From: Rhodospirillaceae bacterium SYSU D60007
Lineage (GTDB): Bacteria; Pseudomonadota; Alphaproteobacteria; Reyranellales; Reyranellaceae
Direction of reading: 5' to 3'
Assembly (NCBI GenBank): GCA_003574685.1
Contig: QOCQ01000002.1
Span: forward strand, 186,001-250,000
DNA: 64,000 nucleotides
Shown here: positions 17,773 to 32,063 of the stretch, piece by piece
Layout: each line of letters starts with the position of its first letter
Numbering within the stretch: the first letter of the stretch is position 1
Program-made: the position numbers and the translations under genes
Notes under the pieces: generated by a model
Told to the model about the DNA's origin: nothing
The model's database searches: none
What the model saw: the letters and a program-made list of their open reading frames with translations, nothing else

Positions 17773-18207
17773 TCAGTGCTTCTTCGCGACGGCCGCCTTC
17801 ACCTCGTCCAGCGCCTCGGTGACGCGCTTGTTGACGACGTCGAGCGCCTCGGCATTACCCCTGGCGACGATCTCGGCGATCTCGCGGATGTTGGCAACCG
17901 CCGTCTCATAGGCCTTCTTGGCAACGTCGGTCTGCTTGACGGCCTTCTCCTCGAAGGTCGCCGCCGAAAGCAGCTCGCTCGCGGCCTTGGAGAACTCTTC
18001 GGTAGCGAACTTGATCATGTCCGCCTGGCGCTGTGCGGCCGACTTCACCGCTTCGAAGGCGGTCTGGTTGGCAGCCGTCAGGGCCGCGACGTTCTTGCGC
18101 TGGGCCTCGACGATCGCCTCGACGTCGAAAGCCGGTACCTTGAACTCACCGAACGCCTTGGTGAAGTCGACGTCCGCGAAGGGAAACTTGAAAGACGGAT
18201 TGCTCAT
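17773..18207 (-). CDS. Phasin family protein
   Basis: A 144-residue granule-associated phasin: an all-helical amphipathic protein that coats polyhydroxyalkanoate granules. FKFPFADVDFTKAFGEFKVPAFDVEAIVEAQRKNVAALTAANQTA is the standard alphaproteobacterial phasin N-terminus, and a charged KKH C-terminus follows. The ATG at 18207 has AGGAGA upstream. It has its own terminator, consistent with strong monocistronic expression. No PHA synthase is in the window. The divergent-looking TetR-fold gene 145 bp upstream is on the same strand. Confidence 0.92.
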   Translation of the reverse strand: MSNPSFKFPFADVDFTKAFGEFKVPAFDVEAIVEAQRKNVAALTAANQTAFEAVKSAAQRQADMIKFATEEFSKAASELLSAATFEEKAVKQTDVAKKAYETAVANIREIAEIVARGNAEALDVVNKRVTEALDEVKAAVAKKH

Positions 18208-18352
18208 TGAAATCTCCTGCTGGCTCTGGCCGCTTGCATCCCGAGTTGCTCCGCGCCTCTTTGCTGCGCTGCAACATGCCCGGAAAATGGATGCTGCGAT
18301 GCGGGATGTCAAGGGTGATTGTGCAATGCACAATAAAACGGCCATTCAGCCT

Positions 18353-18985
18353 TTAAGGGGCAGGGGCGTCCGGCGCCTCCTGCGTGCGATCTGACGAGCG
18401 CCGGCTTCTCGCTCTTTTGCCAGTCCGATCAATGACTTGTACCCAGCGTTCCGCGTTTTTCAATCGGCGATCCAGGGCCGCCATGGTCCTCGCCAGATCT
18501 GCGCTGTCGTCGTCCAGCCAGACCCGCAATACGGCCAGATGGATGGCTGCCAACGCCCTTTGCCGCAGTGCGCCGCGCCAGCCGTCGGCCGACACGCCGG
18601 CAGCCTCCAGCACGACCGCCATCGAACGCAGCAGGGATGGTGAAAGGGCCAGTGCCGCTACCGGGTCCCGCGCCATACCCTCGGTCAGCGCCGCGATGGC
18701 CTCCCGGTGCGGCCGCAGTGCGTCGTAGCGGCGCATCATCGCGTCGAACAGCCGGTCGCGAACGGTTTCGTCGGGATCCAGCGACGGCGTGGTGCCCGCC
18801 AGCACGTCCCGATCAATCCCGGCCATGAACGCCGTGATCAGCGCCAGCCGCGAGGGGAACTCGGCGTAGAGCTCGGCGAGCCCCGTGCCCGTCTGCTCGG
18901 CAAGGTCGCGCAAGGCAAAGCCCCGCCAGCCCCGCTCGGCCAGCAGCCGCAAGAAGGCATCGATGATCGCCTGCGGCTCCGCCAT
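18353..18985 (-). CDS. TetR-fold protein (TetR/AcrR or COQ9-like)
   Basis: A 210-residue protein with a TetR-type N-terminal helix-turn-helix (IIDAFLRLLAERGWRGFALRDLAEQTGTGLAELYAEFPSRLALITAF). The C-terminal part has VRDRLFDAMMRRYDALRPH and TMAALDRRLKNAERW. The TetR annotation is the simplest, but the combination of GWxGFxLRDLA and the conserved TMAALDRRL segment is also seen in COQ9-like TetR-fold proteins, which bind lipid rather than DNA. It is followed by the phasin gene and preceded at 17 bp by proC, so it may be cotranscribed with proC. Its ligand is unknown. Confidence 0.7.
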   Translation of the reverse strand: MAEPQAIIDAFLRLLAERGWRGFALRDLAEQTGTGLAELYAEFPSRLALITAFMAGIDRDVLAGTTPSLDPDETVRDRLFDAMMRRYDALRPHREAIAALTEGMARDPVAALALSPSLLRSMAVVLEAAGVSADGWRGALRQRALAAIHLAVLRVWLDDDSADLARTMAALDRRLKNAERWVQVIDRTGKRARSRRSSDRTQEAPDAPAP

Positions 18986-19002
18986 GGCACACCCTCACAT
19001 TC

Positions 19003-19815
19003 TCATCCCGCTAGTTCCTTCGACCGGCGCGTGGCTGCCGCAATGGCCGAGTCGAACAGCGGCTGCAGGCCGATATCGGACATCAGGATCTTGAGCGCCT
19101 CGGCCGTAGTGCCGCCGGGTGAGGTGACGTTGATCCGCAACTGGGCGGCCGATTCGCTGGAGCGATTGAGCAGTTCGCCCGAGCCCGCGACGGTGGCTCG
19201 CGCCAGCGTCATGGCCATGTCGGCTGGCAGGCCGGCCTTCACACCAGCAGCCGCCATCGCCTCGACCAGCAGGAAGACGTAAGCCGGGCCGCTGCCAGAG
19301 ACAGCAGTCACCGCATCCATCAGGGATTCGTCCTCGGTCCACAGCACTTCGCCGACCGCTGACAGCAGCCCGGTGCAGCGTGTCTTCGCGCTCACCGCCA
19401 CATCCGGCCCCGCGACACACACGGTGATGCCGCGCCGCACCGCAGCGGGCGTGTTCGGCATGGCCCGCACAATGCGCGACCCCTCGCCCAGGGCGGCGCT
19501 GAAATAGCCGATGGTCTTGCCGGCGGCGATCGAGAGGAAGGTGGTCGCATCACCGGTAAAGCGACGCAGGCCCGGCAGTGCATCGTTCATCGCCTGCGGC
19601 TTCACCGCCAGCACGGCAATGTCGGGCACGAAAGCAGCCGGCAACTGGTCAGCCGAGGCAACGACGGTAGCCCCGGCGATCGCTGGCCGGTTCGCGTCGT
19701 TCGGCTCGATCACCGCCAGGTCGGCGGGCTTCAGGCCCTGCTCCAGCCAGCCCTCCAGCATGGCACTGCCCATCTTGCCGCACCCGACCAGCAGCAGCTT
19801 GCCGGTTTCCGCCAT
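19003..19815 (-). CDS. proC: Pyrroline-5-carboxylate reductase
   Basis: A 270-residue enzyme that reduces 1-pyrroline-5-carboxylate to proline with NAD(P)H, the last step of proline synthesis. The N-terminal Rossmann motif is VGCGKMGSAMLEGWL near residues 10-24. VKPQAMNDALPGL and the AMPNTPAAVRRG segment follow, and the C-terminal signature SPGGTTAEALKIL is intact. The length is that of the family. In many alphaproteobacteria proC adjoins a YbjN-domain gene; here the YbjN gene is 22 kb away at 42052. Confidence 0.95.
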   Translation of the reverse strand: MAETGKLLLVGCGKMGSAMLEGWLEQGLKPADLAVIEPNDANRPAIAGATVVASADQLPAAFVPDIAVLAVKPQAMNDALPGLRRFTGDATTFLSIAAGKTIGYFSAALGEGSRIVRAMPNTPAAVRRGITVCVAGPDVAVSAKTRCTGLLSAVGEVLWTEDESLMDAVTAVSGSGPAYVFLLVEAMAAAGVKAGLPADMAMTLARATVAGSGELLNRSSESAAQLRINVTSPGGTTAEALKILMSDIGLQPLFDSAIAAATRRSKELAG

Positions 19816-19942
19816 TGCCCCCTCCGCTCGCCTGTCGCCCCAACCCTACAACGGCGCGTAACGAAAAGCACCGCACCAGCAGGCTTGCGGCGCGGCCCTT
19901 GCCTCGCGTCTACTTGAGAGCACCGCCACCGGAGGCCGGACC

Positions 19943-20746
19943 GTGTCCCACATCACCGTCGAACGCGACGATGCCGTCGCGATCCTGACCTTCAATCGCC
20001 CGGAAGTGCTCAACGCCTTCAATAACGCGCTGATGCACGAAAGCCTCGAGGCCATGGCCGCGCTCAACCGCGATGAGAGCGTGCGGGCCATTGTCGTGCG
20101 GGGCGCGGGGCGGGCCTTCTCGGCCGGCTTCGATCTCAAGGCTTCCGCCGAGCGCAGGATGGACGACGTCTCCGACTGGGAGCGCCAGATGAGGCTGCAA
20201 TTCGACTTCATCATGCAGTTCTGGGACAGTCCGAAGCCCACCATCGCCTGCGTGCACGGCTTCTGCCTCGCCGGCGCCTTCGAGGCGATGCTGGCGTGCG
20301 ATGTCACGGTCGCGGCCGAGGGCACCCGCTTCGGCGAACCGGAGGTGCGCTTTGGCACCGGCATCGTTGCCATGCTTCTGCCCTGGATCACCGGCCCGAA
20401 ACAAGCCAAGGAATTGCTGCTGACGGGCGATGACCGGATAGACGCCGCCGACGCGCACCGCCTGGGCATCGTCAATCACGTCGTGCCGACCGGGCAGGAA
20501 TTCGGCAAGTCCATGGCGCTGGCGAAGACCATGGCACGCGCCGCGGAGCGTTCCGTGCGGCTGACCAAGCGCGCCATCAACCAGACCTACGAGACGATGG
20601 GCCTGCGCACGGCCTTGCACGCTTCGCTTGATATCGACGTCATTCTCAATGCCGGCGACAGTCCCGAGAAGGCAGAGTTCGCCCGTATTCGCAGCGAGCA
20701 GGGCGTGAAAGCCGCCATCGCCTGGCGCGACGCGCGCTTCAAATAG
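19943..20746 (+). CDS. Enoyl-CoA hydratase/isomerase family protein
   Basis: A 267-residue crotonase-fold protein. FSAGFDLKAS gives the oxyanion-hole loop, and the two hydratase glutamates are present as E114 (AGAFEAML) and E134 (GEPEVRFG). The loop after E134 lacks the GxGGTQRL signature of true hydratases (it reads GIVAMLLPWITG), so a different reaction of the superfamily is possible. GTG at 19943 is the start, with GGAGG eight bases upstream. It is a single gene, divergent from proC with a 127-bp shared upstream region. Confidence 0.82.
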   Translation: MSHITVERDDAVAILTFNRPEVLNAFNNALMHESLEAMAALNRDESVRAIVVRGAGRAFSAGFDLKASAERRMDDVSDWERQMRLQFDFIMQFWDSPKPTIACVHGFCLAGAFEAMLACDVTVAAEGTRFGEPEVRFGTGIVAMLLPWITGPKQAKELLLTGDDRIDAADAHRLGIVNHVVPTGQEFGKSMALAKTMARAAERSVRLTKRAINQTYETMGLRTALHASLDIDVILNAGDSPEKAEFARIRSEQGVKAAIAWRDARFK

Positions 20747-20757
20747 ACGCTCGCATG

Positions 20758-20813
20758 ATCCACCGGACAAGGGAAATAAAACGTCATCCACGGGACAAGG
20801 GAAATAAAACGTC
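20758..20813. repeat. Two tandem 28-bp repeats, AT-rich
   Basis: Two adjacent 28-bp copies of ATCCACCGGACAAGGGAA followed by ATAAAACGTC (20758-20785, 20786-20813) differ at one base. A decayed third start (CCAACGGAC) follows. The tract is far more AT-rich than its surroundings and lies in the 262-bp gap before the poly-HAMP kinase. Multiple short end repeats are known from some insertion sequences, but no transposase is nearby. Confidence 0.85.
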
Positions 20814-21008
20814 CCAACGGACGGATGGTTGCGCCACGCACAAAAAAGAATCTGGCGCTGGTCTGCTAGGACTTTCCGCACTGCGTTGGTATCATTCACG
20901 GTTCTTTGCTTTCCAGGCGAGTTCGCGGACAATTCCTGCGGTCGATCGCCGCTGTTGTCCCCAATCGCGTACTGCAAAGGCGACGCCTCAGCTCAGGGGA
21001 GCCTCATC

Positions 21009-26774
<5,766 letters not shown>

Positions 26775-26777
26775 GGG

Positions 26778-28508
26778 ATGGCCGCCATGGGGGACGGGGA
26801 GCGCGTCAACATCCTGCTGGTAGACGACCAGCCGGCCAAGCTTCTGGCCTACGAGGCCATGCTTGCCGGGCTCGGCGAGAACCTGATCAAGGCACCATCG
26901 GCCCGATCGGCGCTCGAGCAGCTCCTGAAGACCGATGTGGCGGTGATCCTCATCGATGTCTGCATGCCCGAGCTCGACGGTTTCGAGTTGGCGCGCATGA
27001 TCCGCAACCATCCGCGCTTTCAGCGGACCGCCATCATCTTCGTCTCGGCGGTGCAGATCACCGATCCGGACAAGCTGCGCGGTTACGAGGCGGGTGGCGT
27101 CGACTATGTCTCGGTCCCCGTCGTGCCGGCCGTGCTGCAGGCCAAGGTCAGGGTGTTCGCGGAGCTGTATCGCAAGACGCGCCAGCTCGAGCAGCTCAAT
27201 GCCCAGCTGGAACAGCGTGTCGAGGAGCGCACCGCGGCGCTGGCCGAATCGGCGGCGCAGCTCCAGCGGCTGAACGCCGAGCTTGAGGAGCGCATCGAGA
27301 CCCGCACGCGCGAGCGCGAGCGCGCCATGGCGCAGCTCTTCGAGGCGCAGAAGATGGAGACCATCGGCCAGCTCACCGGCGGCGTGGCCCACGACTTCAA
27401 CAACCTGCTGATGGCGGTGCTGGGCAGCCTGAACCTGTTGAAGAAACGCCTGCCCGACGATTTGCAGGCGCACCGGCTTCTGAACAACGCCCTGCAGGGT
27501 GCCGAGCGGGGCGCCGTGCTGACGCAGCGCCTGCTGGCTTTCGCGCGCCGCCAGGAGCTGAAGCCCGAGGCGGTCGAGCTGCCGCGGCTGATGGCCGACA
27601 TGAACGAGCTGCTGGCCCGCGCACTGGGCCCGGCTATCGAGGTCGCCATCCGTCTGCCGCCCGATCTGGCGCCGGTGCGCGCCGACGCCAACCAGCTTGA
27701 GCTCGCGATCCTGAACATCGCGCTGAATGCCCGCGATGCCATGCCCGGCGGCGGCACGCTGACCATCCTGGCGCAGAACGCGGCGGCGGGCGACGCGGAC
27801 ACGCCCGGTGCGCTGGGGCCCGGAGACTATGTCCGCATCAGCGTCACGGATACCGGCCTCGGCATGGACCGCGAGACGTTGGCCAAGGCGACGGAACCGT
27901 TCTTCACCACCAAGGGGCCGGGCAAGGGCACGGGGCTGGGCCTGTCGATGGTGCATGGTCTCGCCGTGCAGTCGGGCGGCATCCTGCGGCTGACCAGTGC
28001 GCCGGGCGAAGGCACGATCGTGGATCTCTGGCTGCCGCGCGCGGAACAGGCGCCAGCAGCCGTGCGGGCGGCGCCCGCCGGCCACGAAACGCGGCAGGCG
28101 GCGCCCTGCAAGGTGCTGGTCGTTGACGACGATGCGCTGGTGCGGATGGGCACCACGGCCATGCTGCAGGATCTCGGTCATTCGACGATGGAGGCGGCCT
28201 CGGCGGCACAGGCGCTCGACATCCTGCGCGCCGGCGGTGCCGCAGACGTGGTGCTGACCGACCATCTCATGCCCGGCATGACGGGCCTGGTCCTGGCCCG
28301 TGTGCTGCGCGATGAGTTTCCCCGGCTGCCGGTGATCCTGGCGACCGGCTACGCCGAGCTGCCGACCGGGCCGGCCGAGGCGGCGTGGCCGCGGCTTGCC
28401 AAGCCGTTCCTGCAGGAGGACCTGGCTGCGGCCATTGCCACCGTTCTGGCCCATCAGCCGGCGCCCGCAACTGCGGACACCTCCCGGCTGATTGAAGGCA
28501 CCGTCTGA
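26778..28508 (+). CDS. Hybrid histidine kinase (REC-HisKA-HATPase-REC)
   Basis: A 576-residue cytoplasmic kinase. The N-terminal receiver (about 10-125) has acceptor D60 in LIDVCMPELDG. A coiled coil spans about 130-190, then HisKA with H205 in GGVAHDFNNLLMAVLG, HATPase_c with DTGLGMDRE and GKGTGLGLSMVHG, and a C-terminal receiver with D495 in LTDHLMPGMTG. Its input is therefore phosphorylation rather than an external ligand, and it probably takes phosphate from, or competes with, the upstream poly-HAMP kinase. The start ATG lies 3 bp after that gene's stop; a second ATG nine bases on is possible. The receiver at the end has no DNA-binding output. Confidence 0.92.
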   Translation: MAAMGDGERVNILLVDDQPAKLLAYEAMLAGLGENLIKAPSARSALEQLLKTDVAVILIDVCMPELDGFELARMIRNHPRFQRTAIIFVSAVQITDPDKLRGYEAGGVDYVSVPVVPAVLQAKVRVFAELYRKTRQLEQLNAQLEQRVEERTAALAESAAQLQRLNAELEERIETRTRERERAMAQLFEAQKMETIGQLTGGVAHDFNNLLMAVLGSLNLLKKRLPDDLQAHRLLNNALQGAERGAVLTQRLLAFARRQELKPEAVELPRLMADMNELLARALGPAIEVAIRLPPDLAPVRADANQLELAILNIALNARDAMPGGGTLTILAQNAAAGDADTPGALGPGDYVRISVTDTGLGMDRETLAKATEPFFTTKGPGKGTGLGLSMVHGLAVQSGGILRLTSAPGEGTIVDLWLPRAEQAPAAVRAAPAGHETRQAAPCKVLVVDDDALVRMGTTAMLQDLGHSTMEAASAAQALDILRAGGAADVVLTDHLMPGMTGLVLARVLRDEFPRLPVILATGYAELPTGPAEAAWPRLAKPFLQEDLAAAIATVLAHQPAPATADTSRLIEGTV

Positions 28509-28555
28509 TCGCGCCGTGCAAGCGGCCACTGACCTGTAGCGTGTAGTGAGAGCTA

Positions 28556-28942
28556 GTGGACGAGCTTCCCGACGACCTCATCGATTTTCTTCAGACGGCG
28601 ATCGGCTCGATCTGGGCCCTCGAGCTGATGCTCACGCTGCGCCGCGAGCCGCAGAAGGCATGGACGGTGCCGGCGCTCACTGCCGAGCTGCGTGCCAGCG
28701 AGCCGCTGGTCGCCGACATTGTGCGCCGCTTCGAGAGCGCCGGGCTGGCGACTGCCGTCGGATCAGGCGCCTGGGCGTGGCGCCCGTCCAGTCCCCGGCT
28801 GACGGCCCTGGCGGACGCGGCTGCCGCTGCCTATGCCCGTACCCCGCTGGCCACCACCCGCGTCATCGCCGATGCGCGCACGCGGCGAATCCGGCAATTC
28901 GCCGATGCCTTCCGGTTGCGGCCTGACAAGGACTCGCGCTGA
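28556..28942 (+). CDS. Small winged-helix-like protein, unknown function
   Basis: A 128-residue protein of no named family that I can assign. LELMLTLRREPQKAWTVPALTAELRASEPLVADIVRRFESAGLA looks like the helix-turn-helix part of a winged-helix domain, so a DNA-binding or protein-binding output for the kinase operon is possible. The C-terminal half is alanine- and arginine-rich and helical. The start is GTG at 28556 with only a weak ribosome site. Its stop overlaps the start of the next gene (TGATG), which argues that it is genuinely translated as part of the operon. Confidence 0.65.
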   Translation: MDELPDDLIDFLQTAIGSIWALELMLTLRREPQKAWTVPALTAELRASEPLVADIVRRFESAGLATAVGSGAWAWRPSSPRLTALADAAAAAYARTPLATTRVIADARTRRIRQFADAFRLRPDKDSR

Positions 28943-29205
28943 TGTTCGCTGCAACCGTCTACCTCCTTTGCGCGCTGACCAGCATCGTCTGCATGGTGCT
29001 GCTTGGCCGCGCCTGGCGGCGCACCGGCGCACGGCTGCTGCTGTGGAGCGCCATCTGCTTCGTCGGCTTCGCCGTCAACAACCTGCTGCTGTTCGTCGAT
29101 CTGGTGCTGCTGCCCGGCATCGACCTGTCGCTGGTGCGCGGGCTGGCAAGCTTCGCCGGCGTGACGGCGCTGATGATCGCCCTGGTGTGGGAGAGCGAGC
29201 CATGA
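28942..29205 (+). CDS. Small membrane protein (DUF5985-like)
   Basis: An 87-residue, three-span hydrophobic protein: spans at VYLLCALTSIVCMVLLG, LLLWSAICFVGFAVNNLLLFVDLVLL and LVRGLASFAGVTALMIALVW, separated by RAWRRTGA. The pattern fits the DUF5985 group of small bacterial membrane proteins of unknown role, assigned from memory of the pattern. It overlaps its neighbours at both ends, so its translation is tied to the kinase operon. Confidence 0.7.
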   Translation: MFAATVYLLCALTSIVCMVLLGRAWRRTGARLLLWSAICFVGFAVNNLLLFVDLVLLPGIDLSLVRGLASFAGVTALMIALVWESEP

Positions 29206-29468
29206 GCGACACGATCGCCCTGCTGTCCGGCGCCATGGTGGCGGGCCACGCCATCATCGGATTGTTTTTCCTGCGCTTCTGGACGCGCAGCCGCGATGAT
29301 TTGTTTCTCGCTTTCGCGGCCGCCTTCTGGCTGCTGGCCATCAACCAGCTCATGGTGGCGATCCACGGCGCGACCGCCGAAGCCCGCGCGCCCTTCTACC
29401 TGCTGCGGCTGGCGGCCTTCGCTTTGATCATCTTCGCCATCGTCCGCAAGAACATGGGCCGCGGCTGA
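29202..29468 (+). CDS. Small membrane protein (DUF5985-like), second copy
   Basis: An 88-residue, three-span membrane protein with the same plan as its neighbour: ALLSGAMVAGHAIIGLFFLRFW, then RSRDDLFLAFAAAFWLLAINQLMVA, then FYLLRLAAFALIIFAIV and a basic end. ATG at 29202 overlaps the preceding stop (ATGA). The two proteins may form a heteromer. As last genes of an operon otherwise made of soluble kinases, they are the only obvious membrane link. Confidence 0.72.
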   Translation: MSDTIALLSGAMVAGHAIIGLFFLRFWTRSRDDLFLAFAAAFWLLAINQLMVAIHGATAEARAPFYLLRLAAFALIIFAIVRKNMGRG

Positions 29469-29500
29469 CCGGGTGCAGCGACCGCTATTTGGTGACGATC

Positions 29501-29575
29501 TGTCATTCCGAGCGCAGCGAGGAATCCATTCTGCGCCGATCGCAGGAAAGATTCCTCGCGTTGCTCGGAATGACA
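29501..29575. repeat. Inverted repeat, family C
   Basis: Arms of 26 bp (29501-29526 and 29550-29575, TGTCATTCCGAGCGCAGCGA... and its near-complement) around a 23-base loop. It sits in the gap between the convergent kinase operon and GST gene and could fold in either transcript. Confidence 0.85.
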
Positions 29576-29581
29576 ATCAAG

Positions 29582-30199
29582 CTACGCCGCCAGCCCCTCG
29601 GCCTGGAGAGTCTTCTGCACGGCGGGGCGCGCCTTCATCCGCTCGAAATGCGCCGCCACATTGGCCGGCAGGGGGATCTTGAAGCGCGACGCCCAGAGCT
29701 CGACGTAGAACAAGGCGCAGTCGGCGATCGAGAACGCACCGCTGAGGTAGTCCTTGCCCTTGAGCTTTTCATCGATGATCGCAAAAGCCTTCTCGATCAT
29801 CTCGCGCCCGCGCCCCTTGACGGCGTCATGGTCGGACTCGCTGGGAGCAAAGTTGGCCGGCCGGAACAGGCGCGAAAAACCCTGCATGTGGATGGTGGCA
29901 ACCACGTAGTCCAGCATTTCCAGCGTACGCGCCATGCCTTCGGGATCGTCAGCCAGCAGCTTCTTGTCGGCGTTCGTGCGCGCCAGCCAGGTGGCGATGG
30001 CCGGAAACTCCGTCAGCACCGAACCGTCGTCCCGCACCAGGGTAGGTACCTTGGATTTGGGATTGATGCTGGTGAACTCCGGCTCGAAGTGCTTGCGCGC
30101 CGCCAGATCGACTCTGGCAGCCTCGAACGGCTTGCCGATCTCGTTGAGCAGCACATGGATGCCGATTGAGCAGGCACCAGGCGAATAGTAGAGCTTCAT
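29582..30199 (-). CDS. Glutathione S-transferase family protein
   Basis: A 205-residue GST with the beta-class-like thioredoxin fold N-terminus KLYYSPGACSIGIHVLLNEIG. YYSPGACS supplies the Cys/Ser region that contacts glutathione, and SKVPTLVRDDGSVLTE contains the cis-proline and the gamma-glutamyl contact. The C-terminal helical domain has YLSGAFSIADCALFYVELW, the usual N-capping box region. It would conjugate glutathione to electrophiles. It may follow the LLM monooxygenase in one transcript, though 130 bp with a GC-rich hairpin separates them. Confidence 0.9.
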   Translation of the reverse strand: MKLYYSPGACSIGIHVLLNEIGKPFEAARVDLAARKHFEPEFTSINPKSKVPTLVRDDGSVLTEFPAIATWLARTNADKKLLADDPEGMARTLEMLDYVVATIHMQGFSRLFRPANFAPSESDHDAVKGRGREMIEKAFAIIDEKLKGKDYLSGAFSIADCALFYVELWASRFKIPLPANVAAHFERMKARPAVQKTLQAEGLAA

Positions 30200-30329
30200 C
30201 GGGTTCTCCCTTCCGCAAGCCGGCCGAAGCCGGACACGACGGCGGGACTCATACCGCTGTTAACCCGCCGTCACAAAGCTGCATATGCACGGACCACCAT
30301 CACGTTTGCGCAAGGCGGCCTGAAAGTTT

Positions 30330-31418
30330 TCATGCCGCCGCAGACCGATCGAGCGCCGCCGCGCCCGCGCGCAGGCGCGGGATCAGCTCCCGGCCGAACT
30401 CGACAGCGTCATTGAATGGATCGAAACCGCGGATCAGAAAAGAATGGATGCCCAGCTTGTAGTATTCGAGCAGGGCGCGCGCCACCTGCTCCGGCGTACC
30501 GACGAGACACGACGTATTCCCGACAGCGCCCGTCGCTTCGGCGATCGGCATCCATAGCCGCTCGTCATGCACCTCGCGCTCGGCTGCAAAATCGAGCAAC
30601 CGGCGCGCCGAATGGTCGAGCGGCTTTTTCACAGTGCCGAAACCGGTGGGGTTCTGTTGTGCTCGAATCGAATCAAGAATGCGCTGTGCCCTGGCCCATG
30701 CCGCGTCCTCGGTTGCCGCGAGGATCGGGCGAAACGACATGTTGAAGGTCGGCGTACGGCCATGGACGGCGGCGCGGGCGCGGAACGCGGCAATCCGCGC
30801 ACGGGTCGGCGCCAGCGGCTCGCCGAACATCGCGAATACATCGCAGTGCTGGGCACCCATGGCCAGCGCACCTTCAGACGAACCGCCGAAGAAGATGGGC
30901 GGGTGCGGCTGCTGCAATGGCCTGACGTCCGAATGCGCACCGCGCACGCGGTAGAACGCACCTTCGAAGTCAAAGCGTCCGGGCGACGACCACGTCAGCT
31001 TCATGAGCTCGACGTACTCGGCGGCACGGCGGTAGCGCACATCCTTGGGCTGGAAGTCGCCATCGCCTTCCTGCTCGGCATCGCTGGCGCCAGAGATGAT
31101 GTGCAGCGCCAGGCGCCCGCCGGTGAGATGATCGAAGGTCGCGATCTTTCGTGCCGCCAGCGTGGGCGCCACAAAGCCCGGCCGGTGCGCGACGAGATAG
31201 CCCAGCCGGTTGGTATGCGCCGCGGCATGCTGCGCGACCAGGAACCCCTCAGCCGATGAGGCGGTGTACCCCACGAGCACGAGATCGAAGTCCGATTGCT
31301 CGTGCGCCTGGGCGAAGGCACGCAGATAGTCCGCCGATATGCCGCCCTTGATGACGTGCACCGACGCTTCCCCTGCCGGCGGCGCGACGCCGATCATGCC
31401 GATGACGCGCACAGGCAT
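30330..31418 (-). CDS. LLM class flavin-dependent monooxygenase (SsuD-like)
   Basis: A 362-residue luciferase-like flavin monooxygenase, closest in pattern to FMNH2-dependent alkanesulfonate monooxygenases. Signatures include YLRAFAQAHEQSDFDLVLVGY, RLGYLVAHRPGFVAPTLAARKIATFDHLTGGRLALHIISG, the YRRAAEYVELMKLTWSSPGRFDFEG segment and HPPIFFGGSSEGAL. ATG at 31418 is preferred over 31442 because GGAGG lies just before it. An SsuD role would be release of sulfite from sulfonates, but no ssuE-type flavin reductase or ABC transporter is adjacent, so another substrate is equally possible. Confidence 0.85.
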   Translation of the reverse strand: MPVRVIGMIGVAPPAGEASVHVIKGGISADYLRAFAQAHEQSDFDLVLVGYTASSAEGFLVAQHAAAHTNRLGYLVAHRPGFVAPTLAARKIATFDHLTGGRLALHIISGASDAEQEGDGDFQPKDVRYRRAAEYVELMKLTWSSPGRFDFEGAFYRVRGAHSDVRPLQQPHPPIFFGGSSEGALAMGAQHCDVFAMFGEPLAPTRARIAAFRARAAVHGRTPTFNMSFRPILAATEDAAWARAQRILDSIRAQQNPTGFGTVKKPLDHSARRLLDFAAEREVHDERLWMPIAEATGAVGNTSCLVGTPEQVARALLEYYKLGIHSFLIRGFDPFNDAVEFGRELIPRLRAGAAALDRSAAA

Positions 31419-31492
31419 GCTGCCCTCCATCGCTACACGCACGCTACGGCGGCGCTCCGCCGCCCGTCAACGCAGCGCGGGCAGGGGCAGCG

Positions 31493-31723
31493 TCATGCGG
31501 CAGCCAGCACCGCCCTCTTCACGGAAAGGGGCAGGGCGACAGCACGGAACAGCGCCTTCGGATAAAGGTAGTCCTCTCCCGACTCGTCGACGATCCGCAA
31601 TAGGCCCTGCTTTTCGACGACCGGATCGCGAAGTGACACATAGATCTTCCGCTTCTCGAGCGAGGCCGGATAACCGTCGTTGTTGACACAGACGACCAGT
31701 TGTTTCGATTGAGATTTTGCCAT
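31493..31723 (-). CDS. Conserved small protein of unknown function
   Basis: A 76-residue soluble protein. The core NNDGYPASLEKRKIYVSL and LLRIVDESGEDYLYP is a pattern I recognise from many short bacterial proteins without known function. It appears to be a compact beta fold. It is upstream of the LLM gene on the same strand with a 74-bp gap, and preceded by the repeat-bearing gap 31724-32063. Confidence 0.72.
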   Translation of the reverse strand: MAKSQSKQLVVCVNNDGYPASLEKRKIYVSLRDPVVEKQGLLRIVDESGEDYLYPKALFRAVALPLSVKRAVLAAA

Positions 31724-31772
31724 TTAGCGACTCAAAGGAAGGGCACTCGCTAGTTGCATATCACGATTTTCT

Positions 31773-31894
31773 GTCGTCCTGAGCGAAGCGAAGGACCTTG
31801 CGATGGTTCGGCCAAGAGCGATGGCACTGGTGATGGACGCACCGTCATTCAGGGACCGCACGATCGCAAGGTCCTTCGCTGCGCTCAGGACGAC
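31773..31894. repeat. Inverted repeat, family C variant, long loop
   Basis: Arms GTCGTCCTGAGCGAAGCGAA... (31773-31804) and its near-complement (31863-31894) flank about 58 bases. It occupies most of the 340-bp gap between divergent genes; the rest shows no gene. Confidence 0.82.
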
Positions 31895-32063
31895 AAGACC
31901 TCTTGTGAGGTGATGGCCAAATGAGGGAATCCACACTTCAGGTGTTCGCATGAGTAGACCATTGCCCCTCATTACAAGGTTTCGTGCTGCCGAGGACCTC
32001 ACATTCTTGACCGACGTTTGGCGAGCGTCCAAGTCACAGCTTCCAATGACGATGAGCATGGCG

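Noticed and set aside
30238-30272. GC-rich hairpin between the LLM gene and the GST gene
   Set aside because: Nine-pair stem with a 17-base loop and no T run; not convincing as a terminator.
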